From contig JBFWVC010000010.1 in the NCBI GenBank assembly GCA_050246945.1, positions 62,001 to 126,000 of the forward strand: a stretch of 64,000 nucleotides of DNA. The letters run 5' to 3'. How positions within the stretch are numbered: the first letter of the stretch is position 1; each line of letters opens with the position of its first letter. The stretch is from JAEUMD01 sp050246945. Its GTDB lineage: Bacteria > Pseudomonadota > Alphaproteobacteria > Rhizobiales > Hyphomicrobiaceae. Under the pieces are notes generated by a model, which searched no databases, was not told where the DNA came from, and saw only the letters and a program-made list of their open reading frames with translations. Positions 26,211 through 35,791 of this stretch are shown here, one piece after another. The translations under genes and the position numbers were made by a program.

Positions 26211-27074
26211 TCAGTGGCGCATGTCGATGCCCTGGCGCCAGGGAAAAGTCCGCTCGATGTCGAAGCGCCGGTCCCAGATCGCGCGCGCATTGCCGAGATA
26301 GACGCCCCACATCGAAAAGCTCGAACGCGAGGTGATGATCGTCGCGGCTTGGGAGAGATTCAGCATTGCGGTAAGCGCGTTGACGCTAGTGTCGATGTCG
26401 AGGTCGCCGATGCCAATCTGGCGCGCCAGCTCGGCCGCGTCGCCATCGGTGAATAGGCGGACACGCGGTCGGGTAGTAGACATCAAGCTCTTGGCAAGGT
26501 CCAAGGCGCTGCGATACCACTCAATCTCCTGGCGCACGTTGTGGGTCGGCGCATTCGATTTGCCCGGCGTGAAATCGCCGAGGCGTATGTGCAGCCCAAT
26601 ATCGTAGGCTTGAGCAAGCGGTGAATCGGACCAACGCGTGGCGCGCAGCCATTGGCCGACGTATTGCGAATGGCCGGCAAGATCATGGAATTGTCGGCCG
26701 AGCCCCTCGTAGATGACAGCGACGTTCTCGCATCCATCCATGTAAGCTGCTTCGTGCACGGCTGTCATCGTTCGCCATTGAACCCACAACCGCCAGTCGC
26801 GGGCGGTGCGCGGTCGCAGCACCCGCCCATAGGTTCGTAGATCGCGTTCCCGGCGGAGGATGGTGCCGAACTTGACCTGTCGCATCGTCGGGTAGACGAG
26901 CTCGCCGCCGTACCTCTCGCGTCCGATCAGCGCCCGTGCGATGGGAAATAATAGATTGCCGAGACCTGGTCCGGGGGATCGTATGATGCCGAGGTCGAAA
27001 CCGCTTAATCTCGGCACGTGCAGTAGTCGGTCGCGCTTTTGCACTAGTGCCTTAACGCAGCGAATATGACTCAT
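26211..27074 (-). CDS. GT11-like (alpha-1,2-fucosyltransferase type) glycosyltransferase
   Basis: A 287-residue protein with the GT11 plan: an N-terminal GLGNLLFPIARAL, the donor-binding motif as HIRLGDF (usually HxRRxD) and a C-terminal SRSSFSMWGVYLG loop. The loss of one Arg in the central motif makes fucose less certain as donor. The genes on both sides are methyltransferases. Confidence 0.75.
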   Translation of the reverse strand: MSHIRCVKALVQKRDRLLHVPRLSGFDLGIIRSPGPGLGNLLFPIARALIGRERYGGELVYPTMRQVKFGTILRRERDLRTYGRVLRPRTARDWRLWVQWRTMTAVHEAAYMDGCENVAVIYEGLGRQFHDLAGHSQYVGQWLRATRWSDSPLAQAYDIGLHIRLGDFTPGKSNAPTHNVRQEIEWYRSALDLAKSLMSTTRPRVRLFTDGDAAELARQIGIGDLDIDTSVNALTAMLNLSQAATIITSRSSFSMWGVYLGNARAIWDRRFDIERTFPWRQGIDMRH

Positions 27075-27261
27075 AAACCGACCACTGAATTCTTCCGCGG
27101 ATAGCCAACGCGACCTCGTCGCCGTGATAGAGGACGTGCCCGGCGTCTACATGCGGCCGCACGATCCATCGCGCCCGCTCGTCTCTCTCTCGACGAGACC
27201 TGGAAGCAGCTCGTCGGAGAGACGGTACGCCCATGCGACCGGCGCGTCCACCTTTGGGCCA

Positions 27262-27876
27262 CTAGTTCGCGATTCGCCGCGCAACAAGGAATTGGTCGTA
27301 CTGAACGAGAATTGACCATGCCGGTTCGGGGAAGATGCCTTCGAGTTTGCGTAGCACCTCAGATTTTCGCGGCCAGCCGGGCTCAAGCCCGAAGAGACGG
27401 AAGTCGTCCACCACAACCGCTGAGACGTTGTGCAGGTGGTCCTTGAGTAGGTCCACCTCCTTGAGCACCGGCTCAGGCACGTCGCCCCGCCCGGTTTGGC
27501 CACCGCTAAAATGACCGTCGAAGTATAGCAGCGCATCATAGGCATGTACGATGATTTGGGGGAGAAGAACCGAACCATCGCCGAGCAAGATCTCGACGTT
27601 TGGACGGTCGGCGCAGCGTGTCTTGGCTTCCGCGTGAAGCGTTGGGTCGAGCTCGATCGAGATCACCTTGTCGAAAAGATAGGATAACCGCCGCGTTGTT
27701 ACGCCCTTGAAGGAGCCGACCTCAATAGCGGTCTTTGCCCTAGCCAAATCACGACAAATCTTAAGATTTTGCAGCTTGGTAAGTGAGTGCGGAACGAATG
27801 GGCGGCTACGCAACTTTGCGGCTACGTCAATCAGGTAACCGGCTAGCGGTTCCAGAAAGGTTTTCGGATCATTCAT
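27262..27876 (-). CDS. Class I SAM-dependent methyltransferase (Methyltransf_24-like)
   Basis: A 204-residue protein with motif I AIEVGSFKGVTTRRL, an acidic strand-2 end (VISIELDPTL) and DALLYFDGHFSGG followed by VSAVVVDDF, the pattern of small Methyltransf_24/cephalosporin-hydroxylase-like enzymes. The start MNDPKTF was chosen; the 32 upstream in-frame residues look non-coding. Its role is presumably in glycan modification. Confidence 0.8.
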   Translation of the reverse strand: MNDPKTFLEPLAGYLIDVAAKLRSRPFVPHSLTKLQNLKICRDLARAKTAIEVGSFKGVTTRRLSYLFDKVISIELDPTLHAEAKTRCADRPNVEILLGDGSVLLPQIIVHAYDALLYFDGHFSGGQTGRGDVPEPVLKEVDLLKDHLHNVSAVVVDDFRLFGLEPGWPRKSEVLRKLEGIFPEPAWSILVQYDQFLVARRIAN

Positions 27877-28045
27877 CGTAGAACCCGCTGCTATGCGCGA
27901 AAGTTGGTAAGGCGTGACGGGGGGGAAGGCGGCATATCGTGGGGTTGTTCGACGCCTCCACTTCTCCACCAAAGGAGCGATACGTCGAGTGCAACGATGC
28001 CGTCGTCAAGCTGATTCAGCCAGCGCCGTTCGCCGCCCCGCCGCC

Positions 28046-28183
28046 GCAGAGGCTGCCAACCGCATCCGCTTCACGCCGGCGATCCTGCCGCCCTACGCGC
28101 GCCACTCGAAGAGCCTCGATGTGCCGATCCCGTTGCTCTATCTCAAGCGCATCTCGACTAGCGTCTTCGAGGAGGAGCTTTCG
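28046..28183 (+). pseudogene. IS256-family transposase fragment
   Basis: A plus-strand reading of RIRFTPAILPPYARHSKSLD followed by LLYLKRISTSVFEEELS matches the N-terminal third of IS256/mutator transposases, where the usual sequence is close to F-x-S-A-ILP-x-Y-x-R-x-x-K. No catalytic DDE residues are present. It fills much of the 363-base gap between the methyltransferase and the flippase. Confidence 0.65.
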
Positions 28184-28239
28184 TGTGGTCTCATCGCTCG
28201 ATCGCTCCCTGCGAGCTTTTCGACTGCGCAGTAGATCTC

Positions 28240-29616
28240 TCAGGTGGTGGCCGTCGAAGTCGGGTGCACGACCCGCGACCACAGCAAGTAGTACGGCGCG
28301 AGCGCCAGAACGCAGTAACTGACGATGGTGGCCCAAACGGCTCCCGCAACGCCGATTTCGCCCACGAGATAGATTTTCATAGCGATGGCGACAATTGCTG
28401 TGAGCAGCCCAACCACCACCTGCAGCCCCACTACCCTTGCCCCGTTTAGAAACATCGCGAGCGCTTGCCCGACGGCCTCGATCACTTTCCACACGCTGAA
28501 ACCGAGCAGCAGAAGGAATGGCGGCGCGACGGCATGGCCGACCCATATATGCAGCATCCACGGCGCCGCGACTAACAGCACGCTCGATCCCACGGCGGCG
28601 ACAGACGCCGATAGGATAATGGAGCGGCGTAGCGTCTTGCGCACCCAATCTCCGTCGCCCCGCGCGATCGCCTCGCCATAGGCCGGCCATAACGGCGAGA
28701 GGGCGAGCCAGATCACCATACCGACGAGCGCGAAAAGCTTCTCAGGTACGGCATATTCCGCGACGGCGGCGGCGCCCAGCTTCTGGGCGATGATGAAATT
28801 GTCCGACATGAAAGTCACCGACGCCGCCACCTGGAGCACCAGGAACAGCAGGCCGGTTCGGGTCAAGGATCCCATGGCGCAGCGCGAAATGCGAGACGCG
28901 GACGGGACCAGATCCCGTCGCCGCCACAAAAAGAAGACGAGACTGTTTATGAGGCCGATCAGAAGTGGGGCACCGGCATAGGCGAGCAGCAGAACGGGCA
29001 ACGATGCGTTGAACCGGATGGCGAGCAGCACGCCGCCCAGTCCAAGCAGGCTGGCGGCGCATTGCCATAGACTCGCGGTATAGCCCATCTGCAAAGCGAC
29101 TTGGGTGCGCTGGACGACGCCGATTGGGATTGCCAGCGCGAAACAGCTCACCAGAATGGCAAGCGCCGGGCCAGCTTCGGCTCGTGCCAGTTCTGATTGG
29201 ACGTTAAACAGCGCATGCCAGGGGACGAAGGGATAGGCTAGCGCCAACAGCAACAGCAATGTCAGTGCGATGGAAGAAAGCGCCGAATAGGCGCTCGACA
29301 CCAGTGTGCGTATTTGTTCACGATCATCTCGGCCATGTGCGGTCGCCACCGAACTCAACAGACCATTGCCGATCCCGAGGTCGGCGAATGACAGCAGGGC
29401 GATGAGGGAACTCGTAGTCATCCACATTCCGAAACGCTCGTTGCCGAGATAGTGCAACGTCAGCGGTACCGAGATCAGTGCTGTACCGATCGAGACGACC
29501 TTAGCGGCGGCGCCGGCTGCCGCGCTAAGCATAATCCTATTCTGCCGCTCGCGGGCGCGACCGTCGGCGGTAGCTAGATCGCCGGGCGCGAAAATGAGTG
29601 TCATTGCCCGCAACAT
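28240..29616 (-). CDS. Wzx-type oligosaccharide flippase (MATE/PST superfamily)
   Basis: Inner-membrane flippase of 458 residues with about twelve to fourteen hydrophobic helices. It carries VPLTLHYLGNERFGMWM near the start, ADLGIGNGLLS and LSPLWPAYGEAIARGD in the second half. It should move undecaprenyl-linked repeat units to the periplasm for the Wzy protein. The start MLRAMTLIF was preferred over an upstream GTG. It is the intact paralogue of the pseudogene at 21998-22941; LWPA-GEAIARGD and KVIEA are shared. Confidence 0.88.
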   Translation of the reverse strand: MLRAMTLIFAPGDLATADGRARERQNRIMLSAAAGAAAKVVSIGTALISVPLTLHYLGNERFGMWMTTSSLIALLSFADLGIGNGLLSSVATAHGRDDREQIRTLVSSAYSALSSIALTLLLLLALAYPFVPWHALFNVQSELARAEAGPALAILVSCFALAIPIGVVQRTQVALQMGYTASLWQCAASLLGLGGVLLAIRFNASLPVLLLAYAGAPLLIGLINSLVFFLWRRRDLVPSASRISRCAMGSLTRTGLLFLVLQVAASVTFMSDNFIIAQKLGAAAVAEYAVPEKLFALVGMVIWLALSPLWPAYGEAIARGDGDWVRKTLRRSIILSASVAAVGSSVLLVAAPWMLHIWVGHAVAPPFLLLLGFSVWKVIEAVGQALAMFLNGARVVGLQVVVGLLTAIVAIAMKIYLVGEIGVAGAVWATIVSYCVLALAPYYLLWSRVVHPTSTATT

Positions 29617-29861
29617 GAGATGCTTGATCCAATCAATCGGCTCTGTTCCGTTTCGGCATAATTGCTGTCGTTGACCAACACGGCATCTTTGGCGACGACG
29701 GGCCTCAAATGCGCGCGAGCCACGGCGCGCAACGGCAGCATGAGCGCCCAATCACGCGCGACATCCTCTACGGCCCTCCGGGCTCTATCGGCGTTATCGA
29801 GCGGACGACCAACCGACTTCAGGAAGGTTGGTGCGCATGCCCAAATACGCCACTCGCCTGC
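29601..29861 (-). pseudogene. Uncertain gene remnant upstream of the flippase
   Basis: An 86-codon open frame, overlapping the flippase start, has coding-like composition (WACAPTFLKSVGRPLDNADR, then RDWALMLPLRAVARAHLRPVV) but no good start codon and a TGA just upstream. It may be the C-terminal end of a lost gene. I do not recognise the family. The rest of the 29617-30065 gap holds nothing I can name. Confidence 0.3.
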
Positions 29862-30065
29862 TCATTGGCAACTTCATGCCTGGGCGCCAGTAGACGGAAT
29901 TGGGCGTGAGCTCGGAAGCAAGGCGACCCGCCGCTCATGCGGCGCCCCCGCGGAGCTGCCAGCGCCTCTTGGCGCGGATCCGCTGTGTGAGCGAATAGAC
30001 CCAGAAACTATCGCGCAAGCTTGATAATTTCGATTGCCGGCTGCGCAGATCATCGCTGCAGCGTC

Positions 30066-31325
30066 TTAAGGATCGTATCCCGGTGGCGTCTTGCGCCACT
30101 GATACCCGGCCTTGCCCTTTTCATACCCGTAGGCAAAGAGCTTGCGCATGTAGCTCTTGTCGAAGGGACCCGAGTAGGGAATCCCGAAGTCCTCGTCGAT
30201 GTAGGCCAGGTTGAAATCGACCCCATCGCGCTGGGTCGTCAGGTAGATCCGGTAGGTATCGTTGACACCGCTGGCCGCCGTCATGGTCGTGATGGTTTCG
30301 CCAACGATGGCGAGCGTCTGCTTCTTGATGTTGGCCTCGGGCCGGTGCAGGTGCCCGTTTCGAATGACATAGGCCTTGTGTTTGGTTGCGTTGTGGAGCC
30401 GCTGTTCGACTTTCTTCAGATTGAACGATGGTGGGTAGAGAAACGCTTGCGCCAAGGCGCCGCCATCGACGTGCATTTCTTCAAAGCGCTTGCCTTCGAC
30501 GGTCGCGTCCAGCATCACCGGCGGGAAGATGCCTGGTATCGAGGCCGAGGCGCGCAGGATCTCGATGATGAGGTCGCGGGCGCGCGGGTCGTTGCTCTGG
30601 GCAATCGCGCCGATGTTCCAGATGACGGAGCGGGCCTGATCGAGGTTGGTGGTTGCAATGAGAAGCAGCCGGCCCTTGTCGTATTCCTCGGCGATCCGTC
30701 GCAACATGTCCGTGTCGACAAAGCCCGCGATCATGTTCCGTAACGGCGTTGAATCCGTCATGGCATCGTCGGAGACGGCGGCAAAGATCGTGCGTTTCAC
30801 GAAAATGTCGTCGGCGGTCGTGTCGGTATAGACTTTTCTCAATTTGTCATCGTAGTCGGGGCCGAGAAAGACAAAGGGCGCCGACAGCGCGCCGGTACTG
30901 ATACCTGTTACGATCCGAAACGTCGGCCGGTCACCGCGCGCGCTCCATCCGACCAGAAGGCCGGCACCGAACGCGCCATCGTCCCCGCCGCCCGAAATCG
31001 ACAGGAAGTGATTGGTCGCATAGGCACCTTTGGCGAAATTGGCACCTTCATGACGCCGGCGCTTTGCGACCAGTTCGCGCACGAGGTCTTCCGCCTGAGC
31101 GCCCAGGTCCTCGGGATAGAACCGTGCCTTCTGGATCCCCAGCGGCTTGATTTCACCAGCCATGGCCAGCGGCACGGCAGGCAGCCGCGAGAGCGTGGCG
31201 CATCCCGTCAACAGGAGCAGGGCCAAGCTCACACAGAGAGACAGCACCAGCCCTGAGGCCGCGTTGACCCTTGATGGAGGACGATACGCTATCACCGGCA
31301 CAGGAACCTGAACCGAAAACTTCAC
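30066..31325 (-). CDS. Patatin-like phospholipase, lipoprotein
   Basis: A 419-residue lipid acyl hydrolase. An N-terminal hydrophobic segment ends in the lipobox LTGC (Cys42), so the mature protein is lipid-anchored. The catalytic dyad of the family is visible: Ser143 in GISTG and Asp287 in HVDGG, with the oxyanion loop SGGGDDGAFGAG at 111-122. It is not obviously part of the polysaccharide pathway. It may hydrolyse membrane phospholipids or acyl groups; substrate unknown. Confidence 0.92.
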   Translation of the reverse strand: MKFSVQVPVPVIAYRPPSRVNAASGLVLSLCVSLALLLLTGCATLSRLPAVPLAMAGEIKPLGIQKARFYPEDLGAQAEDLVRELVAKRRRHEGANFAKGAYATNHFLSISGGGDDGAFGAGLLVGWSARGDRPTFRIVTGISTGALSAPFVFLGPDYDDKLRKVYTDTTADDIFVKRTIFAAVSDDAMTDSTPLRNMIAGFVDTDMLRRIAEEYDKGRLLLIATTNLDQARSVIWNIGAIAQSNDPRARDLIIEILRASASIPGIFPPVMLDATVEGKRFEEMHVDGGALAQAFLYPPSFNLKKVEQRLHNATKHKAYVIRNGHLHRPEANIKKQTLAIVGETITTMTAASGVNDTYRIYLTTQRDGVDFNLAYIDEDFGIPYSGPFDKSYMRKLFAYGYEKGKAGYQWRKTPPGYDP

Positions 31326-31664
31326 TTAAGAAAACGTCGCGACAAAACCGGCTTTACCAGGGGCGCAGACTACGGACTTGAGGTGAGGGGCGTCATATTG
31401 CGCGGTCGCTGGAAACCGCACATACCAAGCGGGGCAACGCGCCGATTCGATCAGCAGCGCCAGATTGCGTCACACAAATCGCACAACTTGCATCGCACAA
31501 GCATCAAGCTACCGCACATCGGGTGAATCCAGTTTCCCCCAACGCGCCCCATACTTATGTCCCTGCCGAGCCTTTGCCAGCGCACTGCGGCTTCAAAATG
31601 GCAAAGGCTCAGTCGTCTTGTCACACGCGCAGCGTACCCCGGCTGCGCTCATGCGTGTCACGTC
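31326..31664. other. Intergenic stretch, nothing recognised
   Basis: This 339-base gap lies between the patatin start and the sugar transferase stop. Plus-strand frames at 31465-31834 run antisense into the transferase and show no family resemblance. It probably holds the patatin promoter. Confidence 0.5.
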
Positions 31665-33200
31665 TCAATTGGCCCGACGAACTTTGGCCTGGGCAATCTC
31701 GACGCCTGCCGGTTCGGGGCCGAATGCCGCCGATAACCCAGCCTGGCGAAGATCGTTCCAGGCCCGACGGATCGCATCCAGATTGGTGCGCTCGCCATAG
31801 ACGACCATCGGAATGGTTCGCGCGGCGATCCTGAGGTCGAGCGCCAGGGACGCGTTCCTCACATACCAGACATCGAGCGCCGCCTTGTCGCTCAAGGACA
31901 CCTCGCGGCCGCCGTTGACCTGCGCCCAGCCGGTGAGACCGGGGCGCACCAGAAGACGCGCAGCGTGGTCAGGCGATTGGTCGACGGGTAACAGCGGGCG
32001 TGGTCCGACAAACGACATGTGGCCCAGGAGAATGTTGAACAGCTGCGGCAATTCATCGAGTCGTGTCCGCCGCAAGATGGCACCGATCCTCGAGTGCCGC
32101 TCGTCATCGCGCAACCGCCGTCCTGCCTGGTCGTGCGCGCCCGCCATGGTGCGAAACTTATAGAGCCGGAAGGGGTGGCCTTGCAGACCTGGCCGTTGCT
32201 GCCAGAACACCAAGGGCAGTCCGACATCGAGTGCCACGAGCAGGCCGACAAGAAGCATGATTGGCCAAAGCACCGCAATCAGGAGCGCGGCGGCACAAAC
32301 ATCAAGTGCGCGCTTGAGCCGCCAGTAGGGGCGTCGGGCAAGACGGTCGAGTTCCGCGGGGGTAACCGTGAACGCGGCCTTGCGTGACTGCGCGCCAGGT
32401 CTCAACTCCGACGCCCCTCCCAGGGCTCGGTCAGCTCCCCGCTGCCGAAACCCCAACTGTTCCGCCAGGAACGCCACGCGGATGCCTGTGCCCCGCTCGA
32501 CGTCAAGTAGGATTGTGCGTTCGCCCTCGCTCAATCTCTCAAAGGGCATGGCAACGACGATGCAATCGATGGCGATGCCATGTACCTCCAAATCCTTCAG
32601 CACGTCTGCGAGGTCGGCGATCGTGCCACGGACCGGATATTGATGCACCAAACGGCCCGTGTGGCGACCGGCCGGTGCGATGAGACCTTCAACCTTGATG
32701 GTCCCACGTGACAACTCGCTGACAGAGCGCAAATAGAGCTCCGCCAGATGTGAAACACCGACGACCAGGACATGGGTGACAGCGTCTGTTCCGGGTAAAA
32801 ACTGGGCTGGACGCTTACGACGCGCATGACGCAAGCGCATCAGAAGACGAGCGAACACAAGCGTCGCTACGATGAGGAGACCCTGCAAAACCGGAATCGA
32901 GCGCGGGATCCCCTCCAAGCGATTGAAGGCAAAGCCTAGCGCCGTGGCGCCGGCGACGATCAGGAAACTGGCGAGAGCAAGAATGAGGTAGTCGCGGAGC
33001 GTCGAGAATCGCCAAACGGTACGATCCGTGCGCAAGGCCGTCAGCACGATCGCGCACATCAAGAGCGTTGCGACGAGATAGGGAATAAGAGCGTCGAGAC
33101 GTTGCGGCGAAAGCGCGAAATCATCGCGAATGAAAAGGGCCACCACGGTCGCCAATGCGACCAGCACTAGGTCGCTCACGAGCAACAAGAACCGATGCAT
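31665..33200 (-). CDS. Polyprenyl-phosphate glycosylphosphotransferase (initiating sugar transferase)
   Basis: Starts repeat-unit synthesis by moving a sugar-1-phosphate to undecaprenyl phosphate. The 511-residue protein has four N-terminal membrane helices (about 1-120), a Rossmann-like central domain (HVLVVGVSHLAELYL), and the C-terminal PglC/WcaJ catalytic domain: KRALDVCAAALL, FWQQRPGLQGHPFRLYKFRTM, RRTRLDELPQLFNIL, SFVGPRP and RPGLTGWAQV. The start ATG at 33200 follows AAGGGGCGGG; the in-frame ATGs upstream lack this. It is probably the first enzyme of the second exopolysaccharide block. Confidence 0.94.
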   Translation of the reverse strand: MHRFLLLVSDLVLVALATVVALFIRDDFALSPQRLDALIPYLVATLLMCAIVLTALRTDRTVWRFSTLRDYLILALASFLIVAGATALGFAFNRLEGIPRSIPVLQGLLIVATLVFARLLMRLRHARRKRPAQFLPGTDAVTHVLVVGVSHLAELYLRSVSELSRGTIKVEGLIAPAGRHTGRLVHQYPVRGTIADLADVLKDLEVHGIAIDCIVVAMPFERLSEGERTILLDVERGTGIRVAFLAEQLGFRQRGADRALGGASELRPGAQSRKAAFTVTPAELDRLARRPYWRLKRALDVCAAALLIAVLWPIMLLVGLLVALDVGLPLVFWQQRPGLQGHPFRLYKFRTMAGAHDQAGRRLRDDERHSRIGAILRRTRLDELPQLFNILLGHMSFVGPRPLLPVDQSPDHAARLLVRPGLTGWAQVNGGREVSLSDKAALDVWYVRNASLALDLRIAARTIPMVVYGERTNLDAIRRAWNDLRQAGLSAAFGPEPAGVEIAQAKVRRAN

Positions 33201-33600
33201 CAAAGTGCCCCCGCCCCTTGATAGCATGACGCTATCTACAATCACTTCCGCCTATGACTATTTTTGCTAGAACCAAAATAAGCCTCTGTCCAGATCGATA
33301 GTGACGTCTGTCAATCCGAGCATTGTTCAGCAATTCGTTGCATTTGGCGCTGTGTCGAATTTGCAGCAATGTCCGAAGCGTGCGAGCAAGCGGATCCTTG
33401 GGTTGATCAAAGCCGTCGAAGGTCCTGTTTCTGCAATGGCGCGCGTGGCAGTAGCGGTTGGGCCCGACTCCGTGTGAAACGCTGAGCTCACATCAAACTG
33501 TGACGTGCCGGTATCGGTGCCATGCATGCAATCGTATCGCGCCACGCAGAGTTATCCACAGCCCATCGAGGTGCGCCAGGGTAGCCAAGCCAGTCTCCGC
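33201..33600. other. Intergenic region with a perfect DnaA-box sequence
   Basis: This 400-base gap separates the sugar transferase start from the ligase stop. TTATCCACA, the DnaA-box consensus, occurs once at 33552-33560. No cluster of further boxes or AT-rich unwinding element was seen, so it is not an origin on this evidence. Otherwise only a promoter for the leftward transferase gene is expected. Confidence 0.45.
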
Positions 33601-35214
33601 TCAGCGGTCCTTCGGCGGGTTTCGCCATGCTTCAGGCCACGCAACATCCTCTCCCCAACGCTCATGTGCCTTTGCCGGCACCTGCTGGCGCGTCTCGGTC
33701 TCAGGTCCCAGGTTCGCATGAGCGGCGTCAACGGACACCCGTGCCTCTCGACCGGTGGGTATCGGCGGGGGCCTTCGGCCCGCAGCGTGGCGAGACCGAG
33801 AAGAGGTTTCATGTTCATCCCCGCGCTCTGGCGCACGGACGAGCAAGGCGCAAGAAAAAGCGAACACGGCCATCATGGCGCCGGTTCGCAACGGATAATC
33901 GACCAGCGAATGGGCGATCAGCAGGACGATGACGAGACTTGCCGCGCGTGCCAATGACAGATCGAGGGCATGAGCGCTATGTTGGCGCCGCCAAACGTCA
34001 AAGCTGCGGGCGAAGAACCACAGGGCGAACAGTCCCATCAGCAGGAAGCTGACCACACCCGCTTCAAGCCAAAGTTCCAGAACGTCGTTATGGGCATGAT
34101 TGGCGTAAGAGGGAGCAAGTTCTTCACGCCGTTCAAAGAGCTGATAGACCGGAACGAACGTCCCCATCCCGGAGCCCCACGGCATGAACGCCTTGGCGGC
34201 CTGGATGGTCGTTGTGGCCAGATCGACGCGGGCGTCGTCCAAAGGATCGAGGCCGAACCTTTCAAATATCCGGTAGAGCACGAACTGGGTTGCGAGAAGC
34301 AAGGTCACGAGCGCCACGCCCACAATGATACGGGTCGCCGATGGTCCGTGTTGTGCGCGAAGGACAGGAAGAAAGGCCACGCCCAGAAGCGCCAGCATGG
34401 TGAGACCGAGGCCGGCGCGCGAACGCGCCATCAGCTCGCCCGCGATGAATGCGATGAGGACTGTCGCGCCCAGCAGACGCAGGCCAATCGCCTTGGCGTC
34501 CAGGCCCGCAGTGTTGGAGGGCGTGTTGGAGGAAAGGTTCAAGACCCAGGCCGCCGCAAACAACAGCGCGCTGAAGAGCAGAGCCGCAAAATGATTGCGG
34601 TTGGCGAAAAAGCCAACCGCTTCTGAAGGGTTGGTGAACTCGAAAAGGCGCAACGGACTGGTCGGGCCCTGTGCGATCTGCAGGAGCCCCAAAAGCACGC
34701 TCATCAAGCCAATGCCGATCAGGACCAGGCTCAAGCGCCGTCGCGCCTGGACGTCGAGGCGCCGGACGCCGACAAACAGCGCGACCGGCGGTATGAGCGA
34801 TAGCGCGCTCACCCAGGTGGCGGAGGGCGACACGCTCAGCGGCATCCACGGCAACGACAGACGTGTCAGATCAAAGGCCGCGACAACAACATCGCGCATC
34901 GGCAGATGGGACCACAGCGCCGGGGGGAGAGGAACGAGTTGGAGCGCTGGGACCAGCACCACGAGGCTGCAAAGGATCACAGCGAAACGACCCGATCGCT
35001 GCGAGGAACCAGACCGCCATAGCAGCGCGATCACAAGCGGGATCGCGCTCCATTGCAAGAGAACGTCGGATAAGAACCCCGCCCGCGTTCCTCCGCCCAA
35101 GACGAGCGAGGCGACGAGGACAATCGCACAAAGCCAGAAAATCACAGTGCTGCGCACCCGCTCCGCCACGCTGATCGTTGAAGCAACGTTAGGGGCTTTT
35201 GGGTTTGTCGTCAT
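33601..35214 (-). CDS. O-antigen ligase/polymerase family membrane protein (Wzy_C)
   Basis: Polytopic membrane protein of 537 residues with about twelve helices. The family region is ARSRAGLGLTMLALLG followed by a long periplasmic loop containing GSGMGTFVPVYQLFE and the motif NHAHNDVLELWLEAGV. It is the likely polymerase or ligase for the Wza/Wzc-exported polymer. ATG at 35214 was chosen because it precedes the first membrane helix; it overlaps the end of the FecR-like gene by 26 bases. The C-terminal tail after the last helix is Arg/Pro-rich. Confidence 0.88.
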   Translation of the reverse strand: MTTNPKAPNVASTISVAERVRSTVIFWLCAIVLVASLVLGGGTRAGFLSDVLLQWSAIPLVIALLWRSGSSQRSGRFAVILCSLVVLVPALQLVPLPPALWSHLPMRDVVVAAFDLTRLSLPWMPLSVSPSATWVSALSLIPPVALFVGVRRLDVQARRRLSLVLIGIGLMSVLLGLLQIAQGPTSPLRLFEFTNPSEAVGFFANRNHFAALLFSALLFAAAWVLNLSSNTPSNTAGLDAKAIGLRLLGATVLIAFIAGELMARSRAGLGLTMLALLGVAFLPVLRAQHGPSATRIIVGVALVTLLLATQFVLYRIFERFGLDPLDDARVDLATTTIQAAKAFMPWGSGMGTFVPVYQLFERREELAPSYANHAHNDVLELWLEAGVVSFLLMGLFALWFFARSFDVWRRQHSAHALDLSLARAASLVIVLLIAHSLVDYPLRTGAMMAVFAFSCALLVRAPERGDEHETSSRSRHAAGRRPPPIPTGREARVSVDAAHANLGPETETRQQVPAKAHERWGEDVAWPEAWRNPPKDR

Positions 35215-35572
35215 CCTTGGTGATGTCATAGATGACAGCGCCGGTGCCGGCCCCCAGAGCCAGGACCATGGCCCATGGCTCGCGGATGGTCGCATAGCCT
35301 GAGCGGCAAGGAGAGTCCTGCCCGATCGTCTTCCTGTCGCCTGGCTCCACGTCTTCGCGACACCCGTCGACATAGACGATTTCGCCGCGACCACCCGGAT
35401 GCGCAATCACGACATCGCCGGGACGACCGTAGGTCGTACCGACCACAGCAAGGTATCCCTCACCCTTGTTGATGGACACTTTACCCGCCCGATTGGTGAC
35501 CTCTGCAGCCTGACTGACGGACGAGACCATCACGGCTGCCGTAACGCAACCCAACAAACACCTGAAACGCAT
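35189..35572 (-). CDS. Small secreted FecR-like protein with C-terminal membrane segment (copy 1)
   Basis: A 127-residue protein with a signal peptide (cleavage near SQAAE), a FecR-like beta domain (GKVSINKGEGYLAV, then RPGDVVIAHPGGRGEIVYVDG), two cysteines that could pair (Cys in DGC and SPC), a short hydrophobic helix and the tail DKPKSP. It is paralogous to the protein at 35792. Function unknown; position next to the ligase suggests an accessory role in polymer assembly. Confidence 0.78.
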   Translation of the reverse strand: MRFRCLLGCVTAAVMVSSVSQAAEVTNRAGKVSINKGEGYLAVVGTTYGRPGDVVIAHPGGRGEIVYVDGCREDVEPGDRKTIGQDSPCRSGYATIREPWAMVLALGAGTGAVIYDITKDDDKPKSP

Positions 35573-35730
35573 CGTACCAACACCCCGCCATGGACGACCA
35601 ATACAACTCAACAGGTATGCATTCGCTACACGAGAGCATTCAATCCGTCAGCAGTCCGACGGGGATGAGATGTGGACATCGTGTGGATTGTGCTCATCGC
35701 GTGCCAATTACACAACATGTCAAAACGTGA

Positions 35731-35755
35731 TCAGGCCCAGCGATTGCGGGGCCTG
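35731..35755 (-). terminator. Probable rho-independent terminator after FecR-like copy 2
   Basis: TCAGGCCC and GGGCCTGA (35731-35738 and 35748-35755) form an eight-pair stem. Read leftward, downstream of the gene at 35792, it is followed by CACGTTTTGAC, a short T-tract. Confidence 0.65.
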
Positions 35756-35791
35756 ATGAGTCCACATCGGATGACGTGAGTGTCAGATGGG

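Noticed and set aside
33552..33560. Replication origin at a perfect DnaA box
   Set aside because: A single box without neighbours, AT-rich region or replication genes is expected by chance in DNA of this length.
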